A stretch of 21,966 bases of DNA from CBDUXT01 sp965371245. Lineage in GTDB: Bacteria; Planctomycetota; Phycisphaerae; UBA1845. Positions 1-7,694 of the stretch are shown piece by piece (the stretch's first letter is position 1; each line of letters starts with the position of its first letter). The position numbers and the translations under genes are program-made. Location of the stretch: positions 1 to 21,966 of the forward strand of contig CBDUXT010000092.1 in NCBI GenBank assembly GCA_965371245.1, in the 5' to 3' direction. Under the pieces are notes generated by a model that was given only the letters and a program-made list of their open reading frames with translations, made no database searches and had not been told where the DNA came from.

Positions 1-84
1 CAACATTGAAGGAAACCGCCGGATACGGTGAGTATGTCCGGTGGTGTGGGAGGACGGGCGCCGCGAGGCGCCCTCCTACCCGAT
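1..84 (+). mobile_element. Group II intron 3' end (domains V and VI), 5' part outside window
   Basis: The sequence folds as the two 3'-terminal domains of a bacterial group II intron. Domain V is at about 15-45: nine base pairs (15-23 with 37-45), a two-base bulge at 35-36, three more pairs and a five-base loop. A CGC triad sits at 17-19 with a G-U wobble at 18/42, as expected for the catalytic triad. Domain VI is at 48-81: GGGAGGA pairs with TCCT and CCC, then GGGCGCC/GGCGCCC is closed by a GCGA tetraloop. A single A at 78 bulges out seven bases before the end, the usual place of the branch-point. The intron would end in GAT at 82-84. The five-base loop of domain V is not the usual GNRA tetraloop. 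Any reverse transcriptase would lie to the left, outside the window. The 3' exon begins with a T run, which would suit insertion at a terminator, as class C introns do, but the class cannot be settled here. Confidence 0.75.
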
Positions 85-100
85 TTTTGCAAAAAAAGGC

Positions 101-129
101 TTGACCAAATCCTGATCATGTCGTAATAT
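101..129 (+). promoter_or_regulatory. Sigma-70-type promoter of the arsR-like/SRPBCC operon
   Basis: A -35 box TTGACC (101-106) and a -10 box TAATAT (124-129) are separated by 17 bases, close to the housekeeping consensus. The expected transcription start, six to eight bases after the -10 box, falls at about 135-137, next to the ATG at 138. No Shine-Dalgarno sequence precedes that ATG. The transcript is therefore probably leaderless or nearly so. The promoter lies 17 bases after the group II intron end. Confidence 0.7.
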
Positions 130-145
130 TTAACCAGATGGTTAA
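130..145. promoter_or_regulatory. Inverted repeat over the start codon, likely autoregulatory operator
   Basis: TTAACC (130-135) and GGTTAA (140-145) form a perfect six-base inverted repeat around AGAT. It abuts the -10 box and spans both the presumed transcription start and the ATG at 138. A winged-helix ArsR-type dimer bound here would block initiation. Binding by the adjacent regulator is inferred from position and symmetry and is not shown by the sequence. Confidence 0.6.
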
Positions 146-497
146 GTATACGTCCAAGCTCGATAGCACCTTCGCCGCTCTGTCGGATCCCACCCGGCGG
201 GCGATTCTTTCCCGGCTGGCCCGAGGAGACGCGTCGGTCGGTGAGCTGGCCAGGCCCTTCAACGTCTCCCTGCCGGCCGTCAGTAAGCATTTGCGGGTGC
301 TGCAACGCGCTGGGCTGCTGGCCCAAGACCGCCAGGGACGGGTGCGGCGCTGCCGTTTGCGGCCAACCCCATTGCGGGAGGCCGCCGTTTGGATCCAGCG
401 TTATCGCCGACTGTGGACCGAGCAGTTGGACGCCTTGGCCCAATTCGTCGAGCAAACCGATTCAGAATCAACCTTTCACGTGGAGAACAAGAAATGA
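138..497 (+). CDS. ArsR-family winged-helix transcriptional regulator
   Basis: A 119-residue protein made almost entirely of an ArsR/SmtB-type winged helix. The N-terminus (residues 6-29, with the DPTRRAIL signature) and the recognition region at about 44-61 (SLPAVSKHLRVLQRAGLL) are typical of the subgroup paired with SRPBCC/AHSA1 proteins. The CxC metal-binding motif of ArsR/SmtB metal sensors is absent, so it is probably not a metal sensor, and its signal is unknown. The start at 138 fits the conserved N-terminus of the family and the promoter spacing. The gene ends in a four-base ATGA overlap with the next gene, so the two are translationally coupled. It probably represses its own operon through the inverted repeat covering its start codon. 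Confidence 0.88.
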   Translation: MVKYTSKLDSTFAALSDPTRRAILSRLARGDASVGELARPFNVSLPAVSKHLRVLQRAGLLAQDRQGRVRRCRLRPTPLREAAVWIQRYRRLWTEQLDALAQFVEQTDSESTFHVENKK

Positions 498-1003
498 CGA
501 CCACCGGAGAAAAGACCATGACAGCAACCAATGCCGAAATGAATCCTGAAACATTGAGCGTGAACGTGTCGCGATTCATCCGAGCCCCCCGTGAGCGGGT
601 GTTCGAGGCCTGGATCCAACCCGCGCTGCGGCGCAAGTGGTGGCGCACACACAGTGGCGCAGGCTTGACTGCCTGCGAGATCGATGCACGCGTGCATGGA
701 CGCTACTGCATGAAGCAAATCGGAGGCGGCTGCGAATCGCCGAATGAAGATCCCAATTACGAATGGATTATGGAGGGTGAGTTTCTGGAGGTCGATCCGC
801 CCCAGAGGCTCGTCTTCACCTGGAACGTAAACCACGATCCGCCCATCATCGGCGAGCGCGTGACCATCGAGTTCCGCCAGGCCGAAGGCGGCACCGACGT
901 AACCATCAAGCACGAGGGCATCCTTTCGTCCGCCATGCGCGACGGAACCGAAGGCGGCTGGACGGCGCTCCTCGAGGCCATCGCGGAGGTCTTCGAGCAG
1001 TAG
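494..1003 (+). CDS. SRPBCC (AHSA1/START-like) domain protein
   Basis: A 169-residue protein with one AHSA1-type SRPBCC domain, about residues 21-168: the VSRFIRAPRERVFEAWIQP opening, the WW pair at 49-50, EGEFLEVDPPQRLVFTW near 94-110 and a C-terminal helix beginning GGWTALLEAIAEVF. Such domains form a helix-grip fold with a deep hydrophobic pocket. Members linked to ArsR regulators are common, but their ligands are mostly unknown. I chose the ATG at 494 because it overlaps the TGA of the regulator gene and has GGAG (482-485) eight bases upstream; the longer frame reaching back to 389 would overlap the regulator. About the first 20 residues lie before the domain and look unstructured. Confidence 0.87.
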   Translation: MTTTGEKTMTATNAEMNPETLSVNVSRFIRAPRERVFEAWIQPALRRKWWRTHSGAGLTACEIDARVHGRYCMKQIGGGCESPNEDPNYEWIMEGEFLEVDPPQRLVFTWNVNHDPPIIGERVTIEFRQAEGGTDVTIKHEGILSSAMRDGTEGGWTALLEAIAEVFEQ

Positions 1004-1089
1004 TGATTTCAACGCCAAGTCCAAGGCGATGATCCGGATGCCGGCGACGGGTCCGGTCAACGCGGAATCCCCGTCTGAAAGGAATCGAT

Positions 1090-1668
1090 ATGCCAATGAA
1101 CATGCGGGTCGTCGCGGCGATCTGCAGTCTAGCGCCCGAGTTGATCGGGGGATGCGCGGGCTCCCAACCAATCCTACGCGACACGAGCCGGATCCAGCGG
1201 CCCGTCGAACTGGACAAACTGAGCATGTTCCTCGGACGATGGGAAGGGCGGTTTCAAGTACGACACCCCGGGCAGGATCAGCCGACCGTCGGAACCGGGC
1301 GCAGTCATTACGAGTGGACCTGCGACCGTTGGGTCTTGATGGAACATTCCCAAACACAGGTTGACGGCCAAGATATGATCCAAGACGTTTGCCTCTGGCG
1401 ATGGGACCCCGGGGACGAAGAATATCACCTTGCCTGGTCGGACAACACCGGCACCATGATGCACGCGACCGGGCGTTTTGATTCCGACGGCAAGACCATG
1501 AAGGTCATCGCCCATGGAGACAACCAGCTAACCGGCAAACGCAGCTACGGCGAAGGAAATATCGTGTTCACCGACCCCAACACCAAGGTCTGGTCCTTCA
1601 GGCAATGGGAGAACCCCCTTAAATGGGGCCAGCCCACTGTGTCCTCCGGCACCCAACGAAAGCAGTGA
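1090..1668 (+). CDS. Putative lipoprotein with DUF1579-like domain
   Basis: A 192-residue protein. The N-terminus has a short hydrophobic stretch and a possible lipobox ending at Cys22 (IGGC), so it may be a lipoprotein; the signal is weak because Pro and Glu interrupt the hydrophobic part. From about residue 41 the LDKLSMFLGRWEGRF stretch resembles the opening of DUF1579 proteins, which are beta-rich and of unknown function. Later tryptophan-rich strands (CLWRWDP, YHLAWSDNTG, KVWSFRQW) fit a lipocalin-like barrel. AAAGGAA lies seven bases before the ATG. It follows the SRPBCC gene by 86 bases on the same strand and could be in the same transcript, with a likely terminator after it. Family assignment is moderate. 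Confidence 0.65.
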   Translation: MPMNMRVVAAICSLAPELIGGCAGSQPILRDTSRIQRPVELDKLSMFLGRWEGRFQVRHPGQDQPTVGTGRSHYEWTCDRWVLMEHSQTQVDGQDMIQDVCLWRWDPGDEEYHLAWSDNTGTMMHATGRFDSDGKTMKVIAHGDNQLTGKRSYGEGNIVFTDPNTKVWSFRQWENPLKWGQPTVSSGTQRKQ

Positions 1669-1771
1669 TCCTGATCCTACGCAATTCCCAAATTGCGACC
1701 GGTTGGTCGTCGCTCTCGCGCGACTGACCCACTCCGGTCGCCCGACGACAGGCGTGTCCTCGATACACCGG

Positions 1772-1813
1772 CGCCCGGCGCGCTTTTCCAAGCATACCGG
1801 GCGTTTCTTTTTT
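1772..1813 (+). terminator. Likely intrinsic terminator after the lipoprotein gene
   Basis: CGCCCGG (1772-1778) and CCGGGCG (1797-1803) form a perfect seven-base stem with an 18-base loop, followed directly by a T-rich run at 1804-1813. The loop is long for a terminator. It lies between two convergent genes and serves the plus strand only; the minus strand has no T tract after it. Bases 1669-1771 show no gene. Confidence 0.5.
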
Positions 1814-3972
1814 CACTTCGATCCAGATAAAATCGGGGGCAGTGTGTCGAGTCGGAACGACTCCAAACTTGGCAGGGTCGAGTCGCGAGAATATGCGTCG
1901 TCTTGATCGGCGGAGACAACCTCCCCAGCCGAGTTGACAACCCAATTGAAGGCGAATCTGGCGTCAGCACGATATCTCATTCCCACGGTAAAGTGGTAAC
2001 CATCGCGAAACTCTTTTGGCACTTGCGGCCGCACGCGGGGCATCTCAAACAGATCGGACGCTTGTGGCGGCAGAACGCCTTTGTACCAGACAGCTTCAAC
2101 CGACTCGGCGCTCTGTTCGGATCGAATGTACGCGCGATGCCGTCGGCCAAACTCTGGACGGATCGCAAACACGACTGAAGGGTGCGCATTGTCTAACCCC
2201 TTCACGCCTCGGCCCTCCCAGTAGACCTCGGCGTTGTCTCCGGAAAGAACCAGCAGGCCCGGATTCTTCAACCACTCTGCGGACTCAATGTGTCCGTCAT
2301 GCCAGGCCTCGTACAGGACTTCCCCGTCGAGCCCGTATATTCGCAACGACCGACGTGAGAACCGGTGGGCGAACGCTACAACCAACTCCGCTCCGCGACA
2401 GTTCGGAAAGATGTCCCAGTTGCCCAAGAGAACCTGAGGATCAAAATCTCCCCCGGAGAACCCCGGACGATTCGCAGGCGGAACCTCGGAAGATCGAACG
2501 CGGTCCTGCCAGAGAGGGTCGCCGAACGTGCCATCGCCAACATCAAACGCGCAGAGCCGCCATGCCCACATTGCATCCGCGTAGCGCGAGAAGCCCACGA
2601 TTGCCAGTGCTCGCCCACCGGTGGACGCGCGTGGGCGTAGAAAACTAGCAAAAGGTATTGCGAAATCGTCTGAACAAGAGATTTCGTCCAGAGGCTTCCC
2701 CGCCCACGATAGCAATTGGACCATTCGATGGTCTGGCGTAACTACAACCTTGTAGGGCTCTTGGAACGCCAGCCAAGACGTCAACACTCCGGAGGAGAGC
2801 ATGAGGAGAACGACAACTGCCGACGAAACCATCGATGTGGCCACGGGATGACGGATGATCCACGTCGCGACGCGTTTGCGTATGGACGGTGGTCCAGCTT
2901 CGACCGGCTCACGGTTCAGGTAGTGACGGATGTCCCGCGCCAGGTCGTCCGCGGATCGATACCGCTCCCGACGATCCTTCTCCAAGGCCCGCAGGAGGAT
3001 GAGTTCCAGATCACCACGGACCGTCCGAGCAACCGCGCTTGGCCGAGTGGGTGGCTGTTCGCAGATCACCCGCGCCGCTTGAACTATCGTGGTCTTCGTC
3101 ACGTCATACGGCAGTTCGCCGCAAAGTAGTTCGTATAGGACAACGCCCAACGAGTACACGTCGCTACGAACGTCCAGCCCAAGCGGATCGGCCTCGCACT
3201 GCTCGGGGCTCATGTATTGCAGCGTGCCGAGGAGTTGGCCGGAGTCGGTCCGAAGGGTTGTCGTGGCCACATCGGAGTCCGTCGAGCGGGCGATCCCGAA
3301 ATCGATGATCTTTATGAGGCCCTCGCCGTCGACCAGGATGTTGCCCGGCTTCAGATCGCGGTGGATGATGCCCTTCTGGTGCCCGTACTGGACGGCGTCG
3401 CATACGTGCAGCATGAGGTCGAGTCGTTGCTTGATGGTGAGCTCGTGCGTGACCGCGTAATTGGTGATCTCAAGGGCGTTCGCCACAAATTCCATGACAA
3501 AGTAGGGATTACGTTCGTACGTGCCGGCGGCGTGGATCTGGGCAATATTCGCGTGCGTCAGTCGTGCGAGGATTTGCGTTTCAAACTCAAACCTGCGGCG
3601 GGCGGAGCGAGACCATGCCAATCGTGCAAGAACCTTCACGGCGACCCTGCGTAATGGTCGTCTTTGCTGGGCCTCGTAGACCACCCCCATTCCCCCGGAA
3701 CCCAAGACGCGGAGGAGTTCACACTCGCCCACCGTCTTGCCGAGCAGGGTTCCGCCACCGCCCTCGGCCACCTCAATCTCAAGCGGAGGTGCGGCGATCG
3801 CAGGTTCAAGAAACGGCGCGTCGGCCTGGGCGTCATGGATGAGAAGCGAAGCCACTTCGGCTCGGAGTTCCGAGTCGCCGCGGCACACTCGGTCCAGAAA
3901 CGCGTCGCGGTCAGTCGCAGGCAAACACGCAGCCTGCTCGAAGAGTTGTTCCACCTGTCCCCATCGAGTCAT
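1813..3972 (-). CDS. Membrane-anchored serine/threonine protein kinase with extracytoplasmic C-terminal domain
   Basis: A 719-residue Hanks-type kinase. After an N-terminal helical segment (about 1-60) of the kind found on planctomycete kinases, the kinase domain runs about 80-355. It has a glycine loop GSGGMG (91-96), catalytic Lys113 in AVKV, HRDLKPGN (204-211), DFG (224-226) and a MSPEQ (254-258) activation-segment end, so it should be active. One membrane helix lies at about 378-403. The remaining 315 residues would be outside the cytoplasm and match no family I recognise; they contain strand-rich, WD-like stretches. I chose the ATG at 3972 because it lies two bases after the stop of the sigma factor gene and begins the usual MTRWGQVEQLFEQA opening. 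The pair suggests that the kinase or its signal controls the sigma factor. Confidence 0.93.
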   Translation of the reverse strand: MTRWGQVEQLFEQAACLPATDRDAFLDRVCRGDSELRAEVASLLIHDAQADAPFLEPAIAAPPLEIEVAEGGGGTLLGKTVGECELLRVLGSGGMGVVYEAQQRRPLRRVAVKVLARLAWSRSARRRFEFETQILARLTHANIAQIHAAGTYERNPYFVMEFVANALEITNYAVTHELTIKQRLDLMLHVCDAVQYGHQKGIIHRDLKPGNILVDGEGLIKIIDFGIARSTDSDVATTTLRTDSGQLLGTLQYMSPEQCEADPLGLDVRSDVYSLGVVLYELLCGELPYDVTKTTIVQAARVICEQPPTRPSAVARTVRGDLELILLRALEKDRRERYRSADDLARDIRHYLNREPVEAGPPSIRKRVATWIIRHPVATSMVSSAVVVLLMLSSGVLTSWLAFQEPYKVVVTPDHRMVQLLSWAGKPLDEISCSDDFAIPFASFLRPRASTGGRALAIVGFSRYADAMWAWRLCAFDVGDGTFGDPLWQDRVRSSEVPPANRPGFSGGDFDPQVLLGNWDIFPNCRGAELVVAFAHRFSRRSLRIYGLDGEVLYEAWHDGHIESAEWLKNPGLLVLSGDNAEVYWEGRGVKGLDNAHPSVVFAIRPEFGRRHRAYIRSEQSAESVEAVWYKGVLPPQASDLFEMPRVRPQVPKEFRDGYHFTVGMRYRADARFAFNWVVNSAGEVVSADQDDAYSRDSTLPSLESFRLDTLPPILSGSK

Positions 3973-3974
3973 CG

Positions 3975-4574
3975 TCAGCAGTCCGTTTCGGTCTCCAAAG
4001 TCGCGGCGCCGCCGCTCAGCTCTCTGTGAAGCCAAGCCTTGGCGAATCGCCACTCATTCGCCAGCGTCCGCGAGGAGACTCCCAGTACGCCCGCGCACTG
4101 GTCGATCGTCAGACCTGCGAAGAAACGCATGGTGACCAGTTCCGCCTTTTGCGGATCGTGTCGTTCCAGACGGTCCAACGCCTCGTGAACGGCGAGCGCC
4201 TCCGCCGGATCCTGATCGATCAGCAGGCCGTCCGTATCCAGCGGTTCGCGTGCGGAACCGCCACCGCGTTTTTGTCTCCCCCTTCTACGAACGTCATCGA
4301 TGCACAACTGCCGCATCGCACGTGCGGCGGTGGCGAAGAAATGTTTGCGCGACTGGAATCCGTCGGACCGTTGGCGGAACAATTTGAGATAGGCCTCGTG
4401 GAGCAGCGCCGTTGGCTGGAGCGTTCGTCCCGTCCCCTCGCCCGCCATCTGGCTTCGGGCGATCTTGTGCAACTCACTGTAGATGACCTCAAACAGACCG
4501 TCTTGTGCGGAACTGTCACCACGCGCGACAGCGTTCAACAGCGCCGTAACGGGTGTTTCTTCATGCTTGCCCAT
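3975..4574 (-). CDS. ECF-type RNA polymerase sigma factor (Sigma70_ECF / Sig-70_X6-like)
   Basis: A 199-residue sigma factor with region 2 at about 25-100 (TLQPTALLHEAYLKLF at 51-66, typical of this subfamily) and region 4 at about 144-186, whose helix-turn-helix reads AGLTIDQCAGVLGVSSRTL. The subfamily is expanded in Planctomycetota and often sits next to a Ser/Thr kinase gene, as here. No anti-sigma factor is visible nearby, so kinase-linked control is plausible (inference). I chose the ATG at 4574, which gives the usual short N-terminus; the frame stays open to 4712, but the extra 46 residues look non-coding. The Shine-Dalgarno sequence is weak (GGAG is 15 bases away). Translation of the kinase is probably coupled to this gene. 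Confidence 0.92.
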   Translation of the reverse strand: MGKHEETPVTALLNAVARGDSSAQDGLFEVIYSELHKIARSQMAGEGTGRTLQPTALLHEAYLKLFRQRSDGFQSRKHFFATAARAMRQLCIDDVRRRGRQKRGGGSAREPLDTDGLLIDQDPAEALAVHEALDRLERHDPQKAELVTMRFFAGLTIDQCAGVLGVSSRTLANEWRFAKAWLHRELSGGAATLETETDC

Positions 4575-4870
4575 GTTGCCAAGGTGTACTCCGGCCCCCG
4601 TCGGAGAAGCCAAGAAACGCTGCTGTCGAGAGCGACCCCATCCTACCAGGAGACTCGCGGAAAAAAAAGTTCTGTTCCGCTGCAGTTGCCGGATGCGTTC
4701 GACGTATGTCAAAGGGGCAAAGAATCTGGGGTATTGCGCTTCCGGGGAAGCGAGATGCGGGCGTTCCGCGCCGGTTAGGGACAGCCAGCGCCGGAACCGG
4801 TCATACGGCGGGAGAAAGAGAGAGTCGCTATGTGGCGTCTCTTGTCATTTTGCTGAGAGGACTGTGAACC
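4575..4870. other. Divergent intergenic region, no gene seen
   Basis: This region separates the sigma factor gene from the FG-GAP gene and should hold both promoters. A perfect TTGACA is present on the minus strand (4707-4712), but no good -10 box lies at the right distance. A six-base inverted repeat, GCGGAA (4657-4662) with TTCCGC (4675-4680), flanks a run of eight A. GAGAGGA at 4855-4861 is the ribosome binding site of the downstream gene. Confidence 0.4.
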
Positions 4871-6856
4871 ATGAGAGGGTACGAGGCTTTGTGGGTTCTG
4901 TCTGTTGTGTTGGGCTCAGCCGCTGTTGCGGGCGGGCAGGTTCTTAACGAATCGGCCAAGCTGCTCGCCTCGGACGGGTCGGTGGGTGACACGTTCGGCA
5001 ATGCGGTGTCCGTCTCGGGCAACGTGGCCTTTATCGGAACACCCTACGACGACGACAACGGTTCCGATTCCGGCGCCGTGTACGTGTTCCGCTGGGATGG
5101 CTCGTCGTGGGTCCTGGAGCAGAAGCTCCTCGCCTCGGACGGGGCGGCAAACGACCGTTTCGGAAACTCTGTTTCCGTCTGCGGCGAGGTAGGAATCGTC
5201 GGGGCAACGCTGGACGACGATAACGGGGCGGACTCCGGATCGGCCTACGTCTTTCGATATGACGCTTCGCAGACAGTATGCGGGCAATGGTGGTGCGAGG
5301 AGCAGAAGTTGCTGGCGTCGGACGGAGCGGTGAATCACCGACTAGCGGCAGACCGTGCCGTCTCCATCTCGGGCAACGTAGTCCTACTCGGGGCGGGCTC
5401 GTTCATCGGGATCAACCCCGGCGCGGCCTACGTGTTTCGATATGACGCTTCGCAGACAGTGTGCGGGCAGTGGTGGTGCGAGGAGCAGAAGCTGCTGGCC
5501 TCGGACGGAGTGGTTGCGGACCAGTTCGGTGCGTCCGCGTCCAATTTCGGTGACGTGGCCATTGTCGGGGCGACCTGGGACGACGACAACGGCACCAACT
5601 CCGGCTCGGCATACGTGTTTCGATATGACGCTTCTCGGACAGTTTGCGGGCAATGGTGGTGCGAGGAGCAGAAGTTGCTGCCCTCGGACCCGGGGGCGAG
5701 CGAGCTTCTGTTCGGAAACTCTGTTTCCGTCTCCGGCGAAGTGGCTGTCGTCGGATCCGTGTTCCACGACCACCATAGCGGTCCCAATTCTGGGTCGGCG
5801 TACGTGTTCCGCTGGAATGGTTCCCTGTGGGTACCAGAGCAAGAGCTCGTAGCGGCGGACGAGGCGGCGGATGACAATTTCGGCGTTTCCGTGTCCGTCT
5901 CCGGTGATCTCATTGTCGCCGCGGCATACAAGCACGACGACAACGGCTCCGAATCCGGATCGGCTTACGTGTTCCGTTGGAACGGCACATCATGGATCCA
6001 GAAGGAGACGCTGCTACCTTCCGACGGCGCGCCGGGCGACCGATTCGGGCACGGCGTGTCCGTCTCGGGCCAGACGATACTGGTGGGAGCAAACTTTGAC
6101 GACGATAGCGGCATCGATTCCGGCACGGCGTACGTCTTTACCGCGTCTTGTCCATCATCGAGCGCGCCGCGGATCGAGCAGGTGGTAAATGCCCTTGGCG
6201 TCGAGGTTGACAGCACGAAGAACCGGTACCTGTCGTTCACGGCCGGCAACCCGGGTCAGCAACAGGCGATCCGCATCAAGACCATCAGCGTCCCCGCCGG
6301 GTTCGAGGGCTGGATCGGCTCCACTTTCTGGGTCGGCGTTCCCACCCAGCTCAGCGAACTAAGCGGTAAAGATGACAACACGCCGCCGACGTTCCCGAGA
6401 TCTCTGGTGGAATGTGCGCTGACGGACACGCTGTTCCTGACCGACTGGGCGAGCAGAGGAACGATCCACGTCACGGGGCCTCAGATCGTTCCGGGTGCGA
6501 CCTACGAAATCGCCGTAGTGAACAAGGCGTGCAATACTACAACGGAGGACAGCTTCCCGCCGGAGAGCACGGTTGTACTCGACACATCACGGTGGGGAGA
6601 TGTGGCCGGTCCGTTCAGCGCCGTCGATCAGACGTGGACGGCACCGGACGCAACGGTGAGTGTCGCGTTCGATGTCGTGGCGATTCTCGACAAGTTCAAG
6701 AACGCGCCGACCGCGCCGCGGAAATCGCGTGCCGACATTCAACCGCACCCCGTCGATGCAAAAATCACCATCGTCGATGTGACACGGGCGTTGGACGCCT
6801 TCTCCGGGGCTCCGTTTCCGTTCGCGCCGGCCGATCCGACGACGCCTTGCCCGTAG
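4871..6856 (+). CDS. Secreted FG-GAP seven-bladed propeller protein with dockerin-like C-terminus
   Basis: A 661-residue secreted protein. A signal peptide covers about residues 1-22. Seven FG-GAP repeats follow (about 30-430), each with an LLASDG start, FGxxVSVSG, a DDDNGxxSG loop of calcium-binding type and a YVFR end. Seven such units should close one beta-propeller, as in integrin alpha heads. Repeat 3 has lost the DDDNG loop. Repeats 2-4 are longer (61 residues) and each carries an insertion with a CGQWWC motif that could form a small disulfide loop. A strand-rich linker (about 435-600) leads to a tail at 604-661 with two IVDV/ALDAF-type helices, as in degenerate planctomycete dockerin-like tails. 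GAGAGGA (4855-4861) precedes the ATG. A role in surface binding or cell-wall display is inferred only. Confidence 0.85.
   Translation: MRGYEALWVLSVVLGSAAVAGGQVLNESAKLLASDGSVGDTFGNAVSVSGNVAFIGTPYDDDNGSDSGAVYVFRWDGSSWVLEQKLLASDGAANDRFGNSVSVCGEVGIVGATLDDDNGADSGSAYVFRYDASQTVCGQWWCEEQKLLASDGAVNHRLAADRAVSISGNVVLLGAGSFIGINPGAAYVFRYDASQTVCGQWWCEEQKLLASDGVVADQFGASASNFGDVAIVGATWDDDNGTNSGSAYVFRYDASRTVCGQWWCEEQKLLPSDPGASELLFGNSVSVSGEVAVVGSVFHDHHSGPNSGSAYVFRWNGSLWVPEQELVAADEAADDNFGVSVSVSGDLIVAAAYKHDDNGSESGSAYVFRWNGTSWIQKETLLPSDGAPGDRFGHGVSVSGQTILVGANFDDDSGIDSGTAYVFTASCPSSSAPRIEQVVNALGVEVDSTKNRYLSFTAGNPGQQQAIRIKTISVPAGFEGWIGSTFWVGVPTQLSELSGKDDNTPPTFPRSLVECALTDTLFLTDWASRGTIHVTGPQIVPGATYEIAVVNKACNTTTEDSFPPESTVVLDTSRWGDVAGPFSAVDQTWTAPDATVSVAFDVVAILDKFKNAPTAPRKSRADIQPHPVDAKITIVDVTRALDAFSGAPFPFAPADPTTPCP
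5252..5692 (+). repeat. Three 75-base near-identical units at an exact 183-base period
   Basis: Units at 5252-5326, 5435-5509 and 5618-5692 start with TTTCGATATGACGCTTC and encode RYDAS-TVCGQWWCEEQKLL. The first two differ at only four of 75 bases, and the third is slightly more diverged. The 183-base spacing equals 61 codons, one propeller blade. The bases between the units are much less alike, so the shared part has either been homogenised by gene conversion or is under strong constraint. Confidence 0.9.
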
Positions 6857-7694
6857 AGCGGACTGGGCCGAAGTGCGATCGCCGGCAAGTATCGGCGCGA
6901 CCGGCACGATCGTTGGGGAGATTATGCTACCCTGATCCGGCGCTGCGAGCGTGACTTGTCGCGGTCTCGGACGGACCGTATAGACAGCCAACACCATTCG
7001 ACGAACCACGAGCGGGTCGCCAGTCGCGGCCCGTTCTTCTGTTGCATCTGGGCCATATTTGACGTCAACCGGGGCTGGACGGCGGCTTGTCTCGACGGGG
7101 CTCCTGAACCGCTGCAGCGCCAGGGAACGTTGGTCGTCCGTCCAAAGGCGTTTCTTTGCTCCTCAGGAGCAGCGTTGTCCGTATTGGCCGCGGCGGGGAA
7201 GGCCTATGGGGTTCTCGCCCGCCCGAAGCCGAAACCAGAACGGCTGGGGCGAGCCGGCGTGTCACGGGCGACTGCGTCGCGTTGCGCCAAGGCCGTGGGT
7301 GGTGCTGGATGAGAGTGCGCGTCCGCCCCTTCGCCGGCTTCCGTTTCCAACAGCCAAACGTAACGGCCTTCAGCCTGTGTCGATGACAAAGCGCCGCTTG
7401 CGAAAGACCGCTCCGCTCCCGCCGACACAGATGTCGCATCCCCTAGCGCGCCCGCTCGGTCATCATGCACCTCCAAGCCCAGTATCAGGGTTTGCAGGTC
7501 ACGAAAACAAGATGGGGTTAGTAGAACCCTTACGAGGAACCGGCTCATGGAATCGTAGCCTCGTTTTGATGCAGTGGGTTTTCGGACGTACCATCACTTG
7601 GCGACGAAAGCCGTCGATGGTCAAGAAGGCGGTCGTTGGAAGCGTATCGCCGCGGCCGCACGAGCAAATAAGTCGTAGAGGCAGACGAATCGTT
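6857..7694. other. 838-base stretch with no supported gene
   Basis: Several overlapping open frames exist on both strands, as expected at high GC, but none has a family-like sequence or a good ribosome binding site. One open frame runs into the next gene from 7059, but its first 212 codons are rich in Arg, Pro and Trp and look non-coding. The stretch holds a terminator-like hairpin (7013-7043) and a 15-base palindrome, TGCTCCT C AGGAGCA (7157-7171). The rest shows nothing I can name; it may be the decayed remains of genes. Confidence 0.5.
7013..7043 (+). terminator. Terminator-like hairpin after the FG-GAP gene
   Basis: CGGGTCGC (7013-7020) pairs with GCGGCCCG (7026-7033) over eight bases, with one G-T pair and a five-base loop, followed by TTCTTCTGTT. 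The T tract is interrupted. It lies 157 bases after the stop of the FG-GAP gene. Confidence 0.4.

Noticed and set aside
476..1357. A 293-residue minus-strand open frame
   Set aside because: It overlaps the SRPBCC and lipoprotein genes, which have clear families and ribosome binding sites.
4657..4712. Six-base inverted repeat and a minus-strand TTGACA as the sigma gene promoter
   Set aside because: No acceptable -10 box lies 16-18 bases away, and the inverted repeat is short.
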